A DNA stretch of 52,456 nt, taken from Sulfurospirillum sp964466465. GTDB taxonomy: Bacteria > Campylobacterota > Campylobacteria > Campylobacterales > Sulfurospirillaceae. The notes under the pieces were generated by a model. That model had not been told where the DNA came from, did not search any database, and was given only the letters and a program-made list of their open reading frames with translations. Numbering within the stretch: position 1 is the first letter of the stretch; every line of letters starts with the position of its first letter. A program made the translations under genes and the position numbers. Below, in pieces: positions 25,781 through 35,241 of this stretch. Location of the stretch: positions 1-52,456 of the forward strand of contig CAYXNJ010000013.1 in the NCBI GenBank assembly GCA_964466465.1. The letters run 5' to 3'.

Positions 25781-28149
25781 TTTGACTCCTTTGTAGCACT
25801 CAAATCATTTAACACAATGCCCATCACACGCTCTTTCTCTTTAATTTCTGCTATACGCGCTTCGCGGTTAAGTGTTGCATCTTTCATTTGACGCATTGCG
25901 CGTTCTAACAATACCTCTTCTGCACTAAATCGCTCTTCAATCTCACGCGCAGGTGTTTCACAGAGGCTCACGAAAGAGCCTAAAAGTTCTTGGTTGACCT
26001 TGATGAGCTTGTCATGTAACATCTCTTTTATTGTTACAAATTCTGCTCCAAAGAGAGCATCAAGTGTTGTTGAAAGCATACTCATGTCATTTTTGCCATA
26101 CTTTTTAATGGCTTCATTGGCTCCAGCACTTACAATCGCGCTATTTTTAAAGATCAGTAGTGAACCTAAATGTTCTTCACAAAATGCTTTGGCGTCAAAA
26201 TGATTTGATGCAGTATCGTTTTTAAACTCTCCATATTTTGCATCCATATAGTCTAATGAACTTTGCATTTTCTTTTGAAACTCATAGCGATAGTCACGAA
26301 TAAGATCAACCATGCCATCTTTTATGCCTGTCTCTATCATCGAACTAATACGCTCTTCTTTAGGCGCTTTTTTATTTTTACTAAATTCATAACTCACATC
26401 ATCTGTAATGCGACGTTTAACAATATTTTGGAGTTTATCAAGCTGATTGCTCGCAAATTTTTGCAAGGTGCTAAAGTAATTCTGCATCTCCTCTTTGCTT
26501 TGAGAGACACTGTTTCTAATCTGCTCTAAAAAATGCGCCATTGCTTTTTTATTTTCTTGGTGTTTGACGTAGGCTTGTTCTATCTCTTCATGGGAGATAT
26601 TTAAATAATGCAGTTCTTGCTCAAATGATGCCATCGATTCAGCAATAATGGACTCAATCTCTTTACGATTAGCGGAGATAATGAGGTTGGCTTTTTCACT
26701 GTTACTACCAAAAAGAACATCTTCAAGATACGCCTCAACCAAAGGAAGTCCCGTACGTTCCATATCATAACCAAGGGCTAAAGCCTCTTTTGCTTGCCCT
26801 AGTTTGTGCATCAATGCAAGTTTTCCAGCAATAGGAATAAAGACGATTTTTGCAATAATCTCATCGAGTTTTGCACCCTTATTTTGCTCTTTCAACCTTG
26901 CTTCAATGCTACGCTTCGTATAATCAATAACCTCTTGTAACTCTTTTTCTTTTATGGCATCGATACGGGTAATGACAATCAGCAAACGTGCGACATTACG
27001 GTATAAAAGCGCATCAATAATAAAATCAACATCTTTCTGTGTTGCCGCTTGTGCTGCATTCATCAGATGAATCATAAGATCACATTCGCTGAGATATTCG
27101 AGTGTAATTTCTTCACGTTGTATAACAGGATCATCCAGACCTGGTGTATCTACGATTTGAACACCGTCTTGAACAAACTTCAAATCTGTATAGAGTTCAA
27201 CACTTTTGACAAGGTTACATTTTTTATCGGAATGTTTCGCAGACGTGTAAAATGCTAAGTCTGCCACTGAAATAGACTCGCTTTCACCTTTTGGAGTAAT
27301 AAGTGTATGAAACTTCTCGCCAAAATGTGCTTTACTCTCTTTCACAAACGCTTCTAAACTTTTAAGACTTGCTGCGCCCTCTTCAATTTTACTCCACTCT
27401 TTGGCATTCCAAAAGTTGACAACGGCATAAGGATTTTTTGCATATTTAATCAGTGTGAGATTCGCCGTTTCAGGCACAACAGATGTTCCTAAAACTTCTT
27501 GCCCTAAAAGCGCATTGAGCATGGTTGACTTACCTGCATTCATAACACCTGTAATACCAATGGAAAAACGTTGATTTTCAAGTCTTTCAGGAATAACATG
27601 TAATCGCTCATGCAAACGAGGGATCTCAACAGCCTGCTTTAGGTTTTCTATGGCTGTTACCAGCAGATGGAGCGCTGTTTTATAGTAATTTTCTTGTGTT
27701 GTTGCACTTTTAACATTTAACGTAGCAACTTCAATTTTTTTCTCTTCAATCAAAGAGAGAATACTGTTTAATGAGCGCAAGGCATCATAAGAGAGGATAC
27801 CTTCTTTTTTTAAAAGTTCTAAGCGTTTACTAATCGCATGGTTAATCTGTAAATTGCCAAGCGTTACCAAATAACCAAGCAGTTGGCTTTGTGCGTACAG
27901 TACGGTTTCTTTACTAAAGGTTGATTCTTGGAAAAGTGTTTTTAAAACAATTTTGGGTTCTTCAAGGGTCGCCATATTGGCAAAATTTTGAGGACTAATG
28001 ATAAGTAAGATGGCAGCGCCATCGCAAAAATCAGCGAACGTATGTGAAAGAATTTTATCGAGTTCTACTTTATGTTTTTCATCGAAAACAGCGTGCTGGT
28101 TTAACCTCTCACTCCATATGAGTAAGAAAAAATCATTGATGACATGCAT
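25777..28149 (-). CDS. Bacterial dynamin-like GTPase, first of a pair (DLP1-like)
   Basis: This 790-residue large GTPase has an N-terminal helical region of about 190 residues before G1 GVMNAGKST (201-209), G3 DTPG (334-337) and G4 TRID (394-397). A long predicted helical bundle and stalk follows. The short conserved hydrophobic stretches near 640-690 could form the membrane-binding paddle. It matches the Cj0411-type partner by position, just downstream of frdCAB, and by its longer N-terminus. It has its own promoter and a separate terminator isolates it from frdB. Each of the two genes has a full set of GTPase motifs, so they are not one broken gene. Confidence 0.88.
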   Translation of the reverse strand: MHVINDFFLLIWSERLNQHAVFDEKHKVELDKILSHTFADFCDGAAILLIISPQNFANMATLEEPKIVLKTLFQESTFSKETVLYAQSQLLGYLVTLGNLQINHAISKRLELLKKEGILSYDALRSLNSILSLIEEKKIEVATLNVKSATTQENYYKTALHLLVTAIENLKQAVEIPRLHERLHVIPERLENQRFSIGITGVMNAGKSTMLNALLGQEVLGTSVVPETANLTLIKYAKNPYAVVNFWNAKEWSKIEEGAASLKSLEAFVKESKAHFGEKFHTLITPKGESESISVADLAFYTSAKHSDKKCNLVKSVELYTDLKFVQDGVQIVDTPGLDDPVIQREEITLEYLSECDLMIHLMNAAQAATQKDVDFIIDALLYRNVARLLIVITRIDAIKEKELQEVIDYTKRSIEARLKEQNKGAKLDEIIAKIVFIPIAGKLALMHKLGQAKEALALGYDMERTGLPLVEAYLEDVLFGSNSEKANLIISANRKEIESIIAESMASFEQELHYLNISHEEIEQAYVKHQENKKAMAHFLEQIRNSVSQSKEEMQNYFSTLQKFASNQLDKLQNIVKRRITDDVSYEFSKNKKAPKEERISSMIETGIKDGMVDLIRDYRYEFQKKMQSSLDYMDAKYGEFKNDTASNHFDAKAFCEEHLGSLLIFKNSAIVSAGANEAIKKYGKNDMSMLSTTLDALFGAEFVTIKEMLHDKLIKVNQELLGSFVSLCETPAREIEERFSAEEVLLERAMRQMKDATLNREARIAEIKEKERVMGIVLNDLSATKESK

Positions 28150-28175
28150 GTGATACTATCTTTAAAGTTTTTTTG

Positions 28176-28181
28176 ATTATA
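28176..28181 (-). promoter_or_regulatory. -10 box of the dynamin-like pair
   Basis: TATAAT preceded by AATCTTGA on the minus strand, 27 bases before the ATG at 28149. It lies downstream of the frdB terminator, so the GTPase pair has its own start. Confidence 0.55.
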
Positions 28182-28237
28182 TCAAGATTTCTTATAATAG
28201 AAACAAAATTGCGAGACTAAATGTCAAGATTAAGGCG

Positions 28238-28265
28238 AGGAGTAAGGCAAGTACCTTACTCCTCT
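28238..28265 (-). terminator. Terminator of frdCAB
   Basis: GAGGAGTAAGG (28238-28248) pairs perfectly with CCTTACTCCTC (28255-28265) around a 6-base loop, 12 bases after the frdB stop. Confidence 0.75.
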
Positions 28266-28276
28266 AAATGCGAAGA

Positions 28277-28999
28277 TTACGAGCGAAGTGCTACGAGTTT
28301 TCTTCTCATATAAGCGATTTTTGATTGAAGAGGTAAGTGTTTTGGACAGTTGTCTTCACACGCAACAAGACTCATACATCCAAAAATTCCGTCATCATCA
28401 CCAACGAGTTCATAGAAGTCCTCGTCAGTTCTGTTATCATGTGGATCCATTGCAAAACGAGCAACACGGTTCAAACCAACAGCACCAATAAAGTTTGGTC
28501 TCATTAGTTTTGTACCACATGCTGCAACACAGATACCACACTCAATACAACGATCAAGCTCAAATGTCTCATCAGCGAGTTTTGGCTCCATTGGTGCTTC
28601 AAGTTTAGAAATGTCAACAGTGTGATTTGTATGAATCCAACTCTCAACTCTCTTACTCATACCGTTCATCCAGTTACCTGTATCAACAGAAAGATCTTTG
28701 ATCAGTTTGAATGCTGGCATAGGCATCAATTGAATAACGCCATCTTTAAAATCTTTTGTTAATGTACGGCATGCTAGTTTTGGAGTTCCATTAACCATCA
28801 TACCACAACTTCCACAGATACCTGCGCGGCATACAAAGTCAAACGATAGATCAGCGTCCATTGTCTCACGAATTTTTGTAAGCGCAATAAACAGTGTCAT
28901 ACCATCTGTTTCTTCAAGTTTGTACTCTGCAAAATGTGCTTTTGAAAGCTTTGATTGTGGGTTATATTTCATAGCCCTTATGGTAATAGTTCTACTCAT
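28277..28999 (-). CDS. frdB: Fumarate reductase iron-sulfur subunit
   Basis: FrdB carries electrons from the haem-bearing membrane anchor to FrdA. The 240-residue protein has the [2Fe-2S] set Cys57, Cys62, Cys65 and Cys77. Two cysteine clusters (CIECGICVAAC and CMSLVACEDNCPK) bind the [4Fe-4S] and [3Fe-4S] centres. It overlaps frdA by 4 bases (ATGA). The order C-A-B is that of Wolinella and C. jejuni quinol:fumarate reductase, which supports frd over sdh. Confidence 0.95.
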   Translation of the reverse strand: MSRTITIRAMKYNPQSKLSKAHFAEYKLEETDGMTLFIALTKIRETMDADLSFDFVCRAGICGSCGMMVNGTPKLACRTLTKDFKDGVIQLMPMPAFKLIKDLSVDTGNWMNGMSKRVESWIHTNHTVDISKLEAPMEPKLADETFELDRCIECGICVAACGTKLMRPNFIGAVGLNRVARFAMDPHDNRTDEDFYELVGDDDGIFGCMSLVACEDNCPKHLPLQSKIAYMRRKLVALRS

Positions 29000-30981
29000 T
29001 TTGGATCTCCAAATCTCTCATTTTTAGCTTTATAATATGGTTGAAGCTCAAATGGCATAAGCGCATCTTGGATTTCATGTCTATCTTTGCCTGCTGCTTC
29101 CATCTCTTCACGAAGTTTATCAACCTCTTCTTGACGTTTAAGGCTGAGTTCGTTCTCGATAATCATACCTTTTGCGCCATATCCACGGAATGCTGGTGGA
29201 ATTTCCATTTTCATAATATCTAAATCTTCGTATGCAACTGTTGGTAATGTAGCACCATCTTTCCATGAAGTTAATGTACGTTTCAACCAGTTAGCATCAT
29301 CACGTTTAAGGAAGTCTTCTCTATAGTGAGCACCACGACTCTCTGTTCTATCTCTTGCACCAACAGCAACACAAAGTGCAAGTTTAAGCATCATAGGAAC
29401 ACGATACGCTTCTTCAAGCTCTGGGTTTGCAGATGTTGTTTTAGATTTAACAGTAACGTCATGAGATTTTTTGAGAAGTTCTTCAAGTTCGTTAACCGCT
29501 TCAGCAAGACCTTTGCCATCACGGAAAATCGCAACTTTTTCCCACATAATGTCTCTCATTCTGTTTTTGATTTCAAAGATGTTATATTTACCTTTGTTGG
29601 TCAATAAGTGGTCAATGAAATCTTTTTGTTTTTTCAATGATTTTTCAATCGTTGCTGTGTTAACATTTACCTCATTTGATAAACAGTAATCAGCAAAATA
29701 ATCACCAACGATCATACCAGCAACAACAGTCTCACTTACAGAGTTACCACCAAGGCGGTTAAATCCGTGCATATCCCAACATGCAGCTTCACCTGCTGAG
29801 AAAAGACCTGCTAGAGTTGGAGACTCACCCGTTGGTTTTGTTCTGATACCACCCATTGAGTAGTGTTGCATTGGAAGAACTGGTGCCCAACCTTTTGGAC
29901 CTTCATCCGCAGGATCGATACCGTTAAAGATTTGACAAATTTCTTGTACGTCTCTTAAGTTTCTTTCAATGTGTGCACGACCAAGGATAGAAATATCTAA
30001 CCATAAGTGTTCGCCATATGGAGATTTAACACCTTTACCTTTACGGATGTGTTCCATCATACGACGACTTACAACGTCACGACTTGCAAGTTCTTTTTTC
30101 TCTGGCTCATAATCTGGCATAAAACGGTGACCATCAACGTCACGCAAGATACCACCATCACCTCTACAACCTTCTGTTAAAAGGATACCTGATGGAACGA
30201 TTGGAGTTGGGTGGAATTGTACCGCTTCCATGTTACCAAGTGTCGCAACACCAGTCTCAAGAGCAATAGCAGCACCAATACCATCACAAATAACCGCATT
30301 GGTTGTTTGTTTATAAAGTCTTCCGTAACCTCCCGTTGCGATCAAAGTACCTTTTGCAACGTAAGCCCAAAGCTCGCCTGTTACAAGGTCTCTTACAATC
30401 GCACCATAACAACGGTTGTTTTCATGAATAAGCGCAATCGCTTCTTTTCTATCTTCAATATTTACATTGTGTTTTAACGCTTCGTTAGCAACACCAAAAA
30501 GCATGGTATGACCTGTAGCATCCGCTGTATAACAGGTTCTCCATTTTTTAGTACCACCAAAGTCACGAGAGTGGATATAACCATGTACTTCATCGTCTTC
30601 AACGATAGTTGTTCTCTCAGCATTGATGATTGCTTCTCTGCTACCTTTTGCAATTCTAGTCCAAGGCACGCCCCAACCCGCTAACTCACGGATCGCTTTA
30701 GGTGCAACCGTAACGAACATACGTGCAACTTCTTGATCACAACCCCAGTCACTACCTTTTACAGTATCCGCAAAGTGAACATCTTCGTTATCACCACGGC
30801 TCATTTTTGAGTTACCAAGACTTGCTTGCATACCACCTTGTGCCGCAGCAGAGTGAGATCTCTTTACTGGACAAAGACTTAAAACTGTTGTGCTTAGACC
30901 TTTAGATTGCGTTGCAATCGCTGCTCTAAGACCTGCTAAACCACCACCGATTACCAGTGCATCACAATATTTTACGTTCAT
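28996..30981 (-). CDS. frdA: Fumarate reductase flavoprotein subunit
   Basis: FrdA holds covalent FAD and reduces fumarate to succinate on the cytoplasmic side. The 661-residue protein has the dinucleotide motif GGGLAGLRA (12-20), the FAD-linking His43 in RSHSAAAQGGMQ, and active-site stretches HPTPIVPSG, TEGCRGDGG and HGFNRLGGNS. Length is close to the 656 of Wolinella. It begins 2 bases after the frdC stop. It serves anaerobic respiration with fumarate as acceptor and may also work in reverse in the citric-acid cycle. Confidence 0.96.
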   Translation of the reverse strand: MNVKYCDALVIGGGLAGLRAAIATQSKGLSTTVLSLCPVKRSHSAAAQGGMQASLGNSKMSRGDNEDVHFADTVKGSDWGCDQEVARMFVTVAPKAIRELAGWGVPWTRIAKGSREAIINAERTTIVEDDEVHGYIHSRDFGGTKKWRTCYTADATGHTMLFGVANEALKHNVNIEDRKEAIALIHENNRCYGAIVRDLVTGELWAYVAKGTLIATGGYGRLYKQTTNAVICDGIGAAIALETGVATLGNMEAVQFHPTPIVPSGILLTEGCRGDGGILRDVDGHRFMPDYEPEKKELASRDVVSRRMMEHIRKGKGVKSPYGEHLWLDISILGRAHIERNLRDVQEICQIFNGIDPADEGPKGWAPVLPMQHYSMGGIRTKPTGESPTLAGLFSAGEAACWDMHGFNRLGGNSVSETVVAGMIVGDYFADYCLSNEVNVNTATIEKSLKKQKDFIDHLLTNKGKYNIFEIKNRMRDIMWEKVAIFRDGKGLAEAVNELEELLKKSHDVTVKSKTTSANPELEEAYRVPMMLKLALCVAVGARDRTESRGAHYREDFLKRDDANWLKRTLTSWKDGATLPTVAYEDLDIMKMEIPPAFRGYGAKGMIIENELSLKRQEEVDKLREEMEAAGKDRHEIQDALMPFELQPYYKAKNERFGDPK

Positions 30982-30983
30982 TT

Positions 30984-31766
30984 TTACGCCCCAACCTTCA
31001 CATCATATCTTACTTCTAATTGAGCAGATGGTTTATATGCCTCACCCGCATTGTTTCTGTGCTCGTAGCCAATTTTGACATACGCTGCAAGGGTAAGAAG
31101 ACCAAGTGCCAAGAAAAATGCTGTAATTGCCCATTTAGCTTTTTTAAGGTTCTTACGAGACTCTTTTGCATGCTCGCCTTCAAACCATCCCCATTTAACA
31201 CAGAGACGATAAAGACCAATACCACCGTGAAACTCGACTGCTAAAAGAAGAAGAAGATAAAATGGCCACATAAAATCAGAGTACATTCTATCAGCTGAAC
31301 CGTATGGTCCGATTTCATCTGCTTTAACCGCCATCATAAGAAGGTGTGCAGAACCAAGGAAGAACATTGCAAAACCTGTGAACGCTTGTGTAAACCACAT
31401 AGTCGTATCATCATGTTTCATCATGCCCATGTGTGTTTTGTATGCTTGATATTGTCTAAATGTAATAGGCAATTTTCTCATACCGAGCATTGCGTGTACA
31501 ATAAAGACAGCAAATACAAACAATACGATCGCTGAAACGATCCAAGGCTGTGGCTCACTTAAGAACAAACTGCCTTCAAACATTTTTGTTATTGTGTACA
31601 TAAAATCTTTGCTAACTAAGATAGTTGATACAAAGAACATATGTCCCCACATAAACAAACCTAAGAATAGTCCTGTTGCACTTTGAACATAGTCAAGTTT
31701 TGCAGGAACTCTACTCTTTTTCCCCTCAACACTCGTACCTAAAAAACCTTCAAGTAGGTCACTCAC
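30984..31766 (-). CDS. frdC: Fumarate reductase di-haem cytochrome b subunit
   Basis: FrdC anchors the complex in the inner membrane, binds two b haems and oxidises menaquinol. The 260-residue protein has five hydrophobic helices. Conserved histidines occur in the helices, for example His42 (FMWGHMFF), one in IVHAMLG, one in GSAHLLM and one in VEFHGGIGLYRL, as expected for the four axial haem ligands. AAAAGGATAAG precedes the ATG. It is first in frdCAB. Confidence 0.95.
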   Translation of the reverse strand: MSDLLEGFLGTSVEGKKSRVPAKLDYVQSATGLFLGLFMWGHMFFVSTILVSKDFMYTITKMFEGSLFLSEPQPWIVSAIVLFVFAVFIVHAMLGMRKLPITFRQYQAYKTHMGMMKHDDTTMWFTQAFTGFAMFFLGSAHLLMMAVKADEIGPYGSADRMYSDFMWPFYLLLLLAVEFHGGIGLYRLCVKWGWFEGEHAKESRKNLKKAKWAITAFFLALGLLTLAAYVKIGYEHRNNAGEAYKPSAQLEVRYDVKVGA

Positions 31767-31953
31767 ATCTTATCCTTTTTGTGAAGTTTTATAAACACTC
31801 ATAAATGTGCAAGATAACACACTCATGAGTATCAATCTTAAAGAAAGTGCCTTTTTTAGGGCTTTTTCATTAATTTAACATCATCATAATTATGCTATTT
31901 TGTACATACTGATCGAAATTATAATACACGAAAGGGGATTTAAAAGGGATTTT
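31767..31953 (-). promoter_or_regulatory. Upstream region of frdCAB
   Basis: No gene is visible in this 187-base gap. Read on the minus strand it has a TATAAT (31923-31918) far upstream and a weaker TTATCTT nearer the gene. Two copies of ATGAGTGT (31826-31819 and 31802-31795) lie 24 bases apart. The direct repeats are spaced like tandem activator sites, but no regulator can be named. The T-rich hairpin near 31843-31866 is imperfect. Confidence 0.35.
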
Positions 31954-31965
31954 TTACCCTCTTTT
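31942..31965 (-). terminator. Possible terminator of lgt
   Basis: On the minus strand AAGAGGG, overlapping the lgt stop, can pair with TCCCTTTT across an A-rich loop, including one G-T pair. There is no strong T tail, so this is tentative. Confidence 0.35.
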
Positions 31966-32772
31966 ACCCCGTTTGATAATGAAGCTGTAAAGAAGTAATG
32001 AAGCGATTATCATCAGAATAGAAAGTGCTTGTCCTTTGCTCATCCAATCGCCATAGACAAAGCCAATTTGGAAGTCTGGTTCTCGCCAAAATTCAGCAAT
32101 AAAGCGTCCAAGAGAGTAGAGAAAACCGTAAAGTGCGATGAGTTCTCCATCGTACTTTTTCAACTTTCGGTAAAAATAGAGCACCACAAAAACCATCAAT
32201 CCTTCAAGAAGTGCTTCGTAAAGTTGTGAAGGGTGACGAAGCACACCATCGACATAAATGCCCCATGCCACATCGGTAGGCCTGCCAAAGAGTTCTTGGT
32301 TGAGAAAATTACCAATACGCCCAAAAATATACCCTACAGGCACACTGATGGCAACGACATCCAGTAGCCTCCAAACATTGATTTTGTGTTTAAGATAAAA
32401 AAACCATGTACCAAGGAAAAAACCAACAATCGCACCATGATAACTCATACCGCGAATGCCTACAAATGTGCCATCCATAAATGGATTGAACATCTGCCAT
32501 GGATTTGTGAGATAATAATCTACATGCGGATCGTAAAAAAGAATGTACCCAATGCGAGCTCCTAATACAATGCCAATTTCAATCCAAATAAAATAACTCT
32601 CTAAAATTTGATTGGTAAATCCAAGGTTGTCTCTTTTAACAAACCATTTTGCAGCATAAAGTGCTCCAAGAAGTGCGAGCATATACATAAGACCATACCA
32701 ATGAACGGCAACGGGTCCTAGTTTAAAAGCAACAGGGTCAAATTGGCTGTAGATATTATTCCAAAAAAGCAT
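31954..32772 (-). CDS. lgt: Prolipoprotein diacylglyceryl transferase
   Basis: Lgt transfers diacylglycerol from phosphatidylglycerol to the lipobox cysteine, the first step of lipoprotein maturation, in the inner membrane. The 272-residue protein has about seven helices, the HWYGLMY motif near the N-terminus, RGMSYHGAIVG with the essential His, and the Lgt signature GRIGNFLNQELFGRPTD. AAGTAAGGATTTCG precedes the ATG. It is immediately downstream of a diguanylate cyclase gene on the same strand. Confidence 0.95.
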   Translation of the reverse strand: MLFWNNIYSQFDPVAFKLGPVAVHWYGLMYMLALLGALYAAKWFVKRDNLGFTNQILESYFIWIEIGIVLGARIGYILFYDPHVDYYLTNPWQMFNPFMDGTFVGIRGMSYHGAIVGFFLGTWFFYLKHKINVWRLLDVVAISVPVGYIFGRIGNFLNQELFGRPTDVAWGIYVDGVLRHPSQLYEALLEGLMVFVVLYFYRKLKKYDGELIALYGFLYSLGRFIAEFWREPDFQIGFVYGDWMSKGQALSILMIIASLLLYSFIIKRGKRG

Positions 32773-32814
32773 CGAAATCCTTACTTGATAAAAAAATATT
32801 CTACTGTATTTAGA

Positions 32815-35130
32815 TTAAGAAAGAGTTGAGGATATAGGCAAGTTACATGTGTATATCTCTACTTCAACAAGGTTACGTCCATTCTCTTTTGCAAGATACA
32901 ATGCAGCATCAGCGCGTGCTGTCATACTTTTTTCATCATCATTTTCATGATAGGTTGCTATACCAAAACTCGCTGTACGATTTCCTACATAGGAGAAATT
33001 TTGCGTTTCAATTATAGTACGAAGTTTTTCTGCTAATAAACGTGTACTTTCAAGATCACTGTTTGGAAGAAGAATCAAAAATTCTTCGCCACCCCATCTA
33101 CCAACGGCATCTTCAAAACGAACATTGGTTTTTAAAAGTTTTGCTATCTCTTGTAATAAACTATCACCTACTTGGTGCCCATAGGTATCATTGACTGATT
33201 TAAACTTATCAATATCCAAAAGGATGATCGAAAAAGGTGTTTTATGCCGTTTGGCAATGCTAAGATACGATGCGAAAAGCTCATCGAGTTTAAGACGGTT
33301 GTATAAACCCGTCAGACGATCCGTAATAGAGAGCTCTTCAACTCTTTTTTTATCGGTGATATCATGGCGAATAGCTGTATATCCTACCATTTGGTACTCT
33401 TCATTGTACCTAGGTTCGATGATTGTTTCTATCCAATAATCAGACCCATCTTTGCGTCTATTTTTGATTTCACCAGACCAAGAAATACCTTTTTTCAACG
33501 TATCCCACATCTCTTTGTAAATGGATGAAGGTATGTCTGGATGCCTCACGATATTATGGCTTTTCCCAATAAGTTCTTCTTTTGTATAGCCTGAAATTTC
33601 ACAGAAAGCCTTACTCACTTCTGTAATGATTCCATGCAAATCTGTGCTAGAAATAATGACGTGCGTATCAATGATTTGGATGTATTTTTCAAGTTCATAT
33701 TTTGATTTGCGATAAGCCGTAATATCACTAAATGTAATCAATACAGAAATAATCTTCTCAAAATCATCAGAGTAAATAGGTTGAGCATTAGACTTCACCC
33801 ATACATAGGAGTCATCACCTCGTTTAATTCCCATGATAATATTGTTTTGTGGCTCACCTGTATGTAATGCTTTATAAAAAGGTCTCTCTTCCGATTCAAA
33901 TACCGAACCATCTTCATGCACTGCTTTCCATCTTGAATCGCTACTGAAATTTCCAATAATCTCACTTTTAGAAAGTTGTAACATCTCTTGCGCCGCTAAA
34001 TTACACTCAAGAATCATTCCTGTATCATCTAACACCAAAATACCTTCTTGCATTGTCTGAAAAATAGAGCGTATTTCTGATTCTGATTTTGCAAGAAGTT
34101 TTGTCTTCTCAGCCGCTATTGCATATGCTTTTTTTTGTGTACGTTGCAGTACGTAAATCAAACCGCTGACTAAACTAAATAAAATAAAACCAAAGAACAT
34201 TTGTAAGAATGGAAAATAGCGACTATTATTCATTTCTAAAACATTTTGAGCTTTAACATGAATTGTCCATGTTTTACCATATACTTCTGAGGAGGTATAG
34301 AGACTTAATCGTGGTTCAACTAAAGCAGGATTTGAATTGTAAAGAAGATTTTGTGCTAAAGGAATTATCCCATCATAAATTTCAAAATCAACTAAAATAT
34401 AATTGCTCTTTAAAAGCTGTTCAAACATTTTTTTAGCATCAATAGCAATATAGACAATTCCTCTTGCATGATTTAAACGCTCTTCTTGAGAAATTGGAAT
34501 ATCTGATGTTTTATACAAAGGGAAAAAAATCAAAAATCCAGCTTGATAGTCCGTGACATATTTTTGAACTAAATGTATTTTAGAAGAAAGCGTTGCATCT
34601 GCTCGTACAAAAGATTGGTGCAATGCTTCTTTGCGTACAATCTCTGAAGCTAAATCAAACCCAAACGCTTTTTCATTCAACTCTGACATGGGTTCAAGAT
34701 ATGTTATAGGGAATAGTGCAGAATTGGGTGATGAGTTCATTTGAAAGATAGTGTAATGAGGGAATCCTTCATCTCGAAGACTTTGTTCATGTTTAAGTCG
34801 TTCAGAAGGCTGAATTAAAGGAGCATAGCCTAAAGCTCTAAATCCTAGAAAATGTTCATTGATATGATTTTCAAGAGCATATTGCCTCCACTTTTTTCTC
34901 GTTACATCATTAGAAGCATTCATAAATGCAGCAACACTATGTATAAGTTGAATATGAGCTTCGACTTCTTTGTGAATTAAATTTTTGATATGGTGTGATG
35001 CTGCTTGAAAACGAATCTGTTCGGTCTCTTCAATCCAAAGAGTACTCCGCCATGCAATCCATAAAGAAAATACTATACCTACAAGTAAAAAGAGCCAAGG
35101 TAAGAGTCTAGATTCCCACACGCGTTTCAA
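32815..35130 (-). CDS. Membrane CHASE-PAS-PAS-GGDEF diguanylate cyclase
   Basis: This is a protein of about 771 residues that should make cyclic di-GMP. The N-terminal membrane helix (LLPWLFLLVGIVFSLWIAW) is followed by a periplasmic CHASE sensor domain (about 60-290), a second helix (FFGFILFSLVSGLIYVL), two PAS domains (about 350-590) and GGDEF (about 600-760). The active site is an intact GGEEF at 680-684, and RFED five residues before its last Trp fits the RxxD inhibitory site. I chose the TTG at 35130 because GAGGAG lies 7 bases upstream. A GTG five codons earlier lacks a ribosome site. The ligand is unknown. Confidence 0.9.
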   Translation of the reverse strand: MKRVWESRLLPWLFLLVGIVFSLWIAWRSTLWIEETEQIRFQAASHHIKNLIHKEVEAHIQLIHSVAAFMNASNDVTRKKWRQYALENHINEHFLGFRALGYAPLIQPSERLKHEQSLRDEGFPHYTIFQMNSSPNSALFPITYLEPMSELNEKAFGFDLASEIVRKEALHQSFVRADATLSSKIHLVQKYVTDYQAGFLIFFPLYKTSDIPISQEERLNHARGIVYIAIDAKKMFEQLLKSNYILVDFEIYDGIIPLAQNLLYNSNPALVEPRLSLYTSSEVYGKTWTIHVKAQNVLEMNNSRYFPFLQMFFGFILFSLVSGLIYVLQRTQKKAYAIAAEKTKLLAKSESEIRSIFQTMQEGILVLDDTGMILECNLAAQEMLQLSKSEIIGNFSSDSRWKAVHEDGSVFESEERPFYKALHTGEPQNNIIMGIKRGDDSYVWVKSNAQPIYSDDFEKIISVLITFSDITAYRKSKYELEKYIQIIDTHVIISSTDLHGIITEVSKAFCEISGYTKEELIGKSHNIVRHPDIPSSIYKEMWDTLKKGISWSGEIKNRRKDGSDYWIETIIEPRYNEEYQMVGYTAIRHDITDKKRVEELSITDRLTGLYNRLKLDELFASYLSIAKRHKTPFSIILLDIDKFKSVNDTYGHQVGDSLLQEIAKLLKTNVRFEDAVGRWGGEEFLILLPNSDLESTRLLAEKLRTIIETQNFSYVGNRTASFGIATYHENDDEKSMTARADAALYLAKENGRNLVEVEIYTCNLPISSTLS

Positions 35131-35205
35131 GAAAATTCTCCTCACACCGATGTTGCAGGAGATTGTAGCGTAATTGGTAAAATAATCTATTTAAAATATT
35201 ATTAT

Positions 35206-35236
35206 TAGATGCAAGGAATTTACTTCCTTGCATCTA
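35206..35236 (-). terminator. Terminator of hsp20
   Basis: TAGATGCAAGGAA (35206-35218) pairs perfectly with TTCCTTGCATCTA (35224-35236) around TTTAC. On the minus strand an AT-rich tail follows. It lies 5 bases past the hsp20 stop. Confidence 0.75.
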
Positions 35237-35241
35237 GTAGC

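Noticed and set aside
23756..28149. Two adjacent GTPase frames as one gene broken by a frameshift
   Set aside because: Each has its own P-loop, DTPG and G4 motif and helical stalk, and they overlap with a clean ATGA.
28277..31766. Succinate dehydrogenase instead of fumarate reductase
   Set aside because: Gene order C-A-B, the five-helix di-haem anchor and the dynamin neighbours fit the Wolinella/Campylobacter frd locus.
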